Notes under the pieces: generated by a model | What the model was told of the DNA's origin: nothing | Seen by the model: the letters and a program-made list of their open reading frames with translations, nothing else | Database searches by the model: none | Part shown: positions 58,217 to 64,000 of the stretch, piece after piece | Layout of the letters: every line of letters starts with the position of its first letter | How positions within the stretch are numbered: the first letter of the stretch is position 1 | Program-made: the position numbers and the translations under genes | DNA from: Akanthomyces muscarius | Taxonomy: Eukaryota; Ascomycota; Sordariomycetes; Hypocreales; Cordycipitaceae | Assembly (NCBI RefSeq): GCF_028009165.1 | Contig: NC_079243.1 | Location: 2,604,001 to 2,668,000, forward strand | Direction of reading: 5' to 3' | Length of the DNA: 64,000 nucleotides

Positions 58217-60412
58217 TGTATGAGTGTACTAGGCGTTTAATATGTAAGTGGCGATTATGAATTAGAATTAGAGGCGTGCGAGTGAGGATCCGACATGTAT
58301 ATATGTCGACAGCAAGATGAGTCCTCGACTATCAACAATGGGAGGTGTTAAATGGCACGAGTAAAGTATACAAGAGGTATGTGTAAGTCCGAGACGGTGG
58401 AGGGAGCGCCGTGTTTAAGGAGGATGTGATGGGTGTACGGGTGTCCGCTTAATAATAAAGACCGATGGAAGAGGCGTGTGGGAACTAGCGAGAGGAAAAC
58501 CCAATGACTTCACCAGGGGGGTGTGCAAGGCGCGATCGGTTGATCAGATTGGGGTGCTTTATAATTCAGTTTTTTATGTTCCGCACGGGAGACAAAACAT
58601 ACATAATATACGTACTTGAGCGGTCATTGAGACACATCCGCCTGCTCGGGGGGTCAGAAGTCTTCGGCGAGGATGGGTGGAGCAGTCACTGACTTTTGGG
58701 AACAAGAGGGGCGTGCCGTTAGCCGCGTCGGCCAGTAGCTATGTCCGAGAGTGCGACCAGCCAGGCCTGGGGCTTTGTCCACGGGCCAGCGTCCAGCGCC
58801 CAGCAGCTAGATAAATTTATTAGGTCTTGACTGCCTGAAGGGCGGGCCCTAGGTAGGGATTTTTTTTTAGGCCAAGGATTTTTATTTATTTATTTAGCCC
58901 TGATTGAATGCTGGCAGAGAATGACTGCCAGTAGGCAGAGGCAGCGAGGCTGCAGCGTACGGATACTTGACTGGTAACCTTAGCTACTAATAGGTACGGA
59001 CGCTCTCCCATCTGGCACCAGCTGCTTGGGTCTTGCACTGGGCACCATGTCCAGATACTGGTACCTACAGGTCCATGATGCAGCGCTCGTCGAGCGAAAA
59101 GTCGCCGCCAACCACTATGGCCCTCCACTGTAACTGAACTGTGAGTGGATGTGACACTCTGAGCGGGCGGCTGCGGGCCCGCTGAACATCCCCTACTACG
59201 GCGACTTTGCGTGCCCTGTAATTCACCGCAGCCACACCTCGTCGTGCGAGCGAGCACATCGCTGCTTGGAAAAGTCCGCATAGCTCCCTGCGCGGACTTT
59301 GGTCCTCCCTGATAGGTCAATAGATAGACAGCCTGTGGCATAAGTTATGCCGCTGTTGCTCCTGATGCTTGCCTGCCTGATGAGTGTTGATTCACGGCTT
59401 CGGTGTCGTCTTATTTTGCGATTGTGCCGCGCACAGAGTATAGCTCTCAGTCACCTGCCCGTAGTCGTCACTCACTCAAGGCGATCATCATCCTGCTCCC
59501 GTCATTTCGGAGGTCCTTGTACACTACACTGCCTACTGGCTCTTTTCCTCGTCACATCTCATCGTTTTACAAATACTGTAATAAGCCTAAACATCTTAGC
59601 ACGGCCGCTCTTATAGGGCGATATCGGCCGCCTAGCCATCTGCAGGCTAGAAATGTTATTGCTGATTTTATCTAAATTGTCTCACAAAGTGTTCAAGGTC
59701 CCATCTACGTGGCAGCAACCCTCAAAATAAAGCACGTCGTCTCCCGGGCTGTCATAACCCTGCGAAGGCTCCGAGGCGTTATGCCAGAGCCAAACCACAA
59801 CAGGTAATACTCGTGTCGACTAATCGATACTCCCCGCTGAATCAGTTCTTTTCGAGTCGCCCGACATTGCAGCAACTTGTCAGCGCTCTTTCGCTTCTTC
59901 CTCGCGCCTCGCTTTCGTTCCCGCTTGCCCGCTTTGCTCCTTTCCTTTGCTTCACGTCATGAACGAGTCAACAAGGTTCTATAATTCTTCTAGCCTGGCC
60001 GCTGGGTGGAGCACTTCTGTCAGCGGCTCTTCTACAGGAGATGATTCATCGGACATATCTCCAGCCTGCACTAAATGTGAACAGTGGATGCCCCCAAGCA
60101 ATAGTCTGGCTGATTCCAAAGCCACACGCACGGGCTGGTATTTCCAGTCCTCCCCAGTATTATCGTTACTCCCAGCCAAGCCTCCAGGACTGAGACGGAA
60201 GTCACTGTGCTATTATCTCTGCGATTTCACAAAGTCGAGTGGAAGCCACCTACGTAGACTCTGTAGCCCGCCCGGATCATCTCATTCATCTATACGCTGC
60301 CGCCCAACGCTTCCATCTCATCGGTCGTTCTAGTCGGCAACTAAAAAAAATAAAAAAATTGTTTCCTTTTCGTCCAGCAATGCACGCCATTTGGCCCTGC
60401 GCTGAAAAGCCT

Positions 60413-60432
60413 CCCCCCCCCCCCCCCCCCCC
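60413..60432. repeat. homopolymer C20/G20 tract
   Basis: Twenty consecutive C on the plus strand follow GCCT. Such a tract is rare in fungal DNA, is prone to length errors and may form a G-quadruplex on the minus strand. Confidence 0.9.
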
Positions 60433-62725
60433 GCGATAGATCAGACTGGAAGACGGATACAACGCTACGCAATCAGCGCTACAGCACATAGGGCGCTGTT
60501 TTGCGAGCAGCGATGCACGGCGGTGCCTCAGCCCCGGTATCCTGGTGCTGGACTAACAATAATTACTGGTACGTACAAGCCGGGTGGCCCCATTTCATCA
60601 AGCGCAGCCCTGTGAGCGATCCGCCGTGCTAATTATGAAATGCTGGTCAGCCACTCCAACATTCACCGGCCCCGAGATGCACGGTGCTTTCTTAGCCCCG
60701 AGCCCGACTACCGCTATCAGCCCCGCGGCTCCGCGGACATTGCATTACCAGTAGTGCCTCTGCTCATTCTATCCAACGACTAAAATGTCTAGTCTAATCA
60801 GAAGTCCTTTGTTCGTTTGTTCCTTCGCTTTCATGGTCCATTTACACTTCGCTCGTGCCACTCATCTGTAGCACTCAATTGGTGCCCATCTAAGTTACCT
60901 ACCTGCTGTTTCCGTCTTCCGGGTTTCCTTCGCTTTTTCGGAACCGGAAAGTCGATGCCCCGTCGGTACCATTTCCTACCCTTTGCCCATGTCACCCAAA
61001 ACAATACCCATCGCGTGTTATCTAGGGACAGGCTGCCAATTGACAGAACTATGTTCTAGGCGCTCGCAGACCGCACAGCTATTTGTTGCCCGACGTATGC
61101 TCGCCAGAGTCACTCTCCCACTTTGCCACAAATGCAACGAACGGTGCCCCCGTATGAAATCCGTGAAGCAGAGGCGCCGTGGGGATGGTGACAACGGTAT
61201 TAGCCGCTAGCCCCTCGGTGGCGCTCACAAAAAAACTCTGTGGCGTGACAACACGCTCGACATGATTCAGCATCACGATGGATTCCGAGTGTCGGGCCAT
61301 GCGAAAAACAGAAAAGGAACCCATCGCTCATCCCATATGTCTCCATTCTTGGCTCGCGAACCGCCGAGAAACGGAAACCTGAATACTTGGCCACAAATGC
61401 GACTCCGCCTGACAAAAGTCCGACCAAGACATGTAATTTTGTGTCATGACCAAGCTGCACCAAAAAAAATATGGATCATTCGACATCAGAGGAAATTGGT
61501 CATTTTTATGCTTTGCGACCGGTGATTTCGTGTCCCCAGCACTCCTCGCTTCGCACGCGGGACGGACGCCTGGATTCCAAGGGAAACGATCAAGGGAAAT
61601 TTTTCATTACCGAGACCCCGTTCCACGAGCTCTGTAATTAAGGTTTTGTCTAATTTGTTCTTTTGAACGCGGATTGGGCCGTTGCACGCCATGAGCTGTT
61701 CCCAAGGCTTGCCTAGAAGGCCGTCCGCGCGATTCGCGCCTTGCAGCTCCGAGCCGCCGCTAGAAGCATCGGAGCCTGTTGGTGCAACTTCCCATGACAC
61801 ATTTACGTCGGCATATTGACAGAATTTTTTACGACCAAGGTAGTGGTAAACTTGAATACGCCAATGCCTCTCACAAATACGCGGAGTCCAGCGTTCCTTT
61901 GGCATGCGTGAGATACATCATGGCCAGCTTAGGCCACAAGACTTGAGCCTCGAATTTGGCAAGCGGCCGATCGTTAGAACATGTTCTCCGCCGTTGTTGA
62001 TTTCAAATATTCCAGGACATGATCTGGTCCGTCGTGGAAAAGCGCACTGTTTTGGATATTTTGATTGGATGGAAGTGTCTCTCAACATGTCACTACCGAC
62101 CCCTCGGCGATCGGAACTACGGTAAGCGTACTTGTTCTTAGGCTATTAAAGACAATTTCCGTGCCTCCAATCTTTCCGATGCCGACTGTCCTACACGGAT
62201 TGGAAGATGAAAGACAGCCAGTAAATAAGTGACGTCGTCGGCAAAGGGAAACCCAAAATGACCCAATAAAAGCCAAAACTCCGTACGGCCGTGGCCGATG
62301 CCGCCAAGAAACCGGCAGGCGGCAGCCGGCCCCAGTAGGCGAATAACGGCGCACTGAAAACGTTTTCCGCCCCTGATTGTCTTCTTTTGCTCTCATTTCA
62401 ATACTGATTGGCGGCTTCGAAGTAACAACCCTATACGGATATGTACATAGTACTTTGCTTATACATGAGATGTCAACTGTGCACACCCCTCCCCTCTTCG
62501 CGCGTTAGTCTAAAAGCGATGGTTCCGCTGGCCATCATCACACAGTAGAAGACGACTGGCAACTCAAATACAAGTGTGTCTTGCAGTTAGCGGAGGCGCT
62601 TTTGCGTGTAGCGCACAGTTCGATTTCAGGGCATGACGCTAAATTTGGGGAGATGCCATGTTGCAAGCTTGACGACACTACGCACAAGGAGTGTAGATGC
62701 TGCGTGTCTACAAACCATCGCGGAG

Positions 62726-62765
62726 CCCTTTTGTTCCCTTTTGTTCCCTTCTGCTCCCTTTTGGA
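62726..62765. repeat. four tandem copies of a 10-bp unit
   Basis: The unit CCCTTTTGTT occurs twice exactly and is followed by CCCTTCTGCT and CCCTTTTGGA. It is non-coding as far as can be seen. Confidence 0.85.
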
Positions 62766-63410
62766 GGATTCGTTTGTTCAGCATCCTTATCACTTGCCCT
62801 CTTAAGCCATATTTCCATAGATATCGGCGTATATCGAGCTTTTGGCTCGTCTCCATGTAGTCCACGGACAATCCGCGGGATCCACACCAAAAACTTCGCG
62901 AGAGAGAGAAATTTGTTCATCATAGCTTCAGAAACGGAACCAGTCCAAATTGTACTATGTAAATGTGTCTGATTTCATTTGTGCGACAGATTGCCGATGT
63001 AGCGATGGTGTTTTCCACGGGGAGTAAAAGCACACCTCGACGATACAGTCCTGACGTAAACGAAACGGGTGCACAACAGCGCAAAATTGTGAACCGCCTG
63101 TTACCGTCGACTCTGATTAGGCCGGTCGCCAGCACCAGGCGGTCGACACGAAAGCACTACTTCCAGACTTAGCGGATGCAACATTCGGCTTTTCCTTTCT
63201 CGATCGATGTCATTTCTTGTATGAACACAAAACACACTATTCTCGCTAGCTTCACCGTACGTGTGGATACGTCAAACTCATCACACTGTAGTGGGGGAGT
63301 CCAGAACGTTGTCATGACGCATAGCCTGGGCCTTTCAACCTAGACGGGAACGACCGTGTTTTGGTGCACTTTTCATCACGATTCGACGTTAGCTCGGTAT
63401 TTCTAGCGGG

Positions 63411-64000
63411 CTATACATCGCTGAAAGCAAAAAACTGAGGGCATTCCTGCTCACAAACACCCCACACCCAGACCGAACTCATCGAATAAGTCATAGGGAT
63501 GCAATATCTCATGCCATAATTCGCCGTGCCGAACGCGTTTGGGTCCGTCTGCTTCATCTCTTCGATTGCCTGAGGTTCAACGAGTGCCAAGAAATGATCG
63601 CGCTTCTCACCTCGAGGCAGAGCTCTACATGAACGTGTCAGTCGATAGCCATCATGTTGTCAGGCATCATCGTTTTCTGTGACGAAAGCACTTACAATGC
63701 ATTTCCCAAAACCCCATGACATAATGCTGGTTCTTTGCGGAGTAAACCTTTAGTCCAAGTAATCTCGATTCCCTTCGCAATAGCCCTATCGAGAGTAGCG
63801 CTCAGGTGCGGATAGTAGGGTCGCAGCGCTTGTAGACTAATCACAAAACCTGGGGCACCATGGCAAAATTGGGCAATGTCAGATGCCGTCTCGCCCTCCC
63901 CCACGAACTTGGGCCAGTTTCCGTCATTGAACTGCAGAGAAAGAAGTCGAAGCAAATGTGGCTCGAGTTCGGGTGCCAGTTCTGGGAGGCACAATACCAA
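63411..64000 (-). CDS. lanthionine synthetase C-like protein, 5' partial
   Basis: Only the 3' part lies in the window: exons 64000-63696 and 63624-63411, joined as 'CHGVLGNALALPRGE' across a 71 bp intron (donor GTAAGT, acceptor TGTAG). The LanC fold is shown by 'IAQFCHGAPGFVISLQAL' and 'EPALCHGVLGN', which supply the zinc-binding cysteines and histidine of the family. Eukaryotic LanC-like proteins bind glutathione and have been linked to thioether formation with dehydroamino acids. The visible part has about 172 residues and ends 'ECPQFFAFSDV'. I see no lantibiotic-type precursor beside it. The product is probably a stand-alone LANCL, but the upstream part is outside the window. Confidence 0.88.

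Larger units (their letters stand above)
58217..63410. other. 5.2 kb gene-poor region upstream of the Zn2Cys6 gene
   Basis: This contains the promoter and probably a long leader of the regulator, then unassigned sequence up to the LanC-like gene. It holds a C20 run and a 10-bp tandem repeat listed separately. Minus-strand frames at 61079-61905 look somewhat protein-like but have no domain and no consistent splice structure. No transposase or reverse transcriptase motif was seen. Confidence 0.45.

Noticed and set aside
52177..63410. Possible RIP-mutated transposon relics in the gene-poor flanks
   Set aside because: The sequence is not strongly AT-biased toward TpA, no terminal repeats or transposase motifs were seen, and GC-rich stretches are interspersed.

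Overview
This is a 64 kb piece of nuclear DNA from a filamentous ascomycete, most likely a member of the Sordariomycetes and plausibly of the Hypocreales. The evidence is the gene style: short introns of about 45-100 bp with GTRNGT donors and CTAAC-like branch sites, many genes with tiny first exons, and compact housekeeping genes separated by AT-richer spacers. The protein families also fit: a 2EXR protein, a CFEM-like wall protein, a fluffy-like Zn2Cys6 regulator and the fusarinine siderophore genes. I saw no prokaryotic, organellar or viral segment and no intact transposon. Exon joins were worked out by hand from reading frame and splice signals.

Layout. 0-12.9 kb: Rho1 exchange factor (5' end outside the window), a divergent pair of mitochondrial genes (pyruvate carrier MPC2 and complex I subunit B8), a large low-complexity protein with an RRM-like segment, the thioredoxin-fold protein FMP46 and a membrane desaturase. 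15-22 kb: a housekeeping block of RPL14, the NAC alpha subunit EGD2, ATP synthase subunit d, UBC13 and porphobilinogen deaminase HEM3. 22-37 kb: the SEA-complex subunit MTC5/WDR59, a six-cysteine CFEM-like GPI protein, the C-14 sterol reductase ERG24, a 2EXR protein and an arrestin-like protein. 39-45 kb: a small secreted cysteine-rich protein, then the siderophore group sidH-sidF-sidJ. 46-52 kb: a PA-TM-RING ubiquitin ligase, an RS-like nuclear protein and a Sos7-like kinetochore protein. 52-64 kb: a gene-poor stretch holding one Zn2Cys6 regulator with very long flanks, ending in the 3' part of a LanC-like gene.

The most interesting part is 38.8-45.4 kb. SidH (mevalonyl-CoA hydratase) and SidF (anhydromevalonyl transferase) are divergently transcribed and both end in peroxisomal PTS1 tripeptides (PKL and AKL). 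SidJ, the DUF1749 esterase that hydrolyses fusarinine/TAFC products, lies beyond sidF and has a first exon that is easy to miss. On the other side of sidH is a predicted secreted protein with eight cysteines, three CX3C motifs and a TATA box. A perfect ATCTGATAA element, the consensus of the iron-responsive GATA repressor SreA, lies 170 bp upstream of it. The sidH-sidF intergenic region itself has no GATA core. A role for the secreted protein in iron biology is inference and can be tested.
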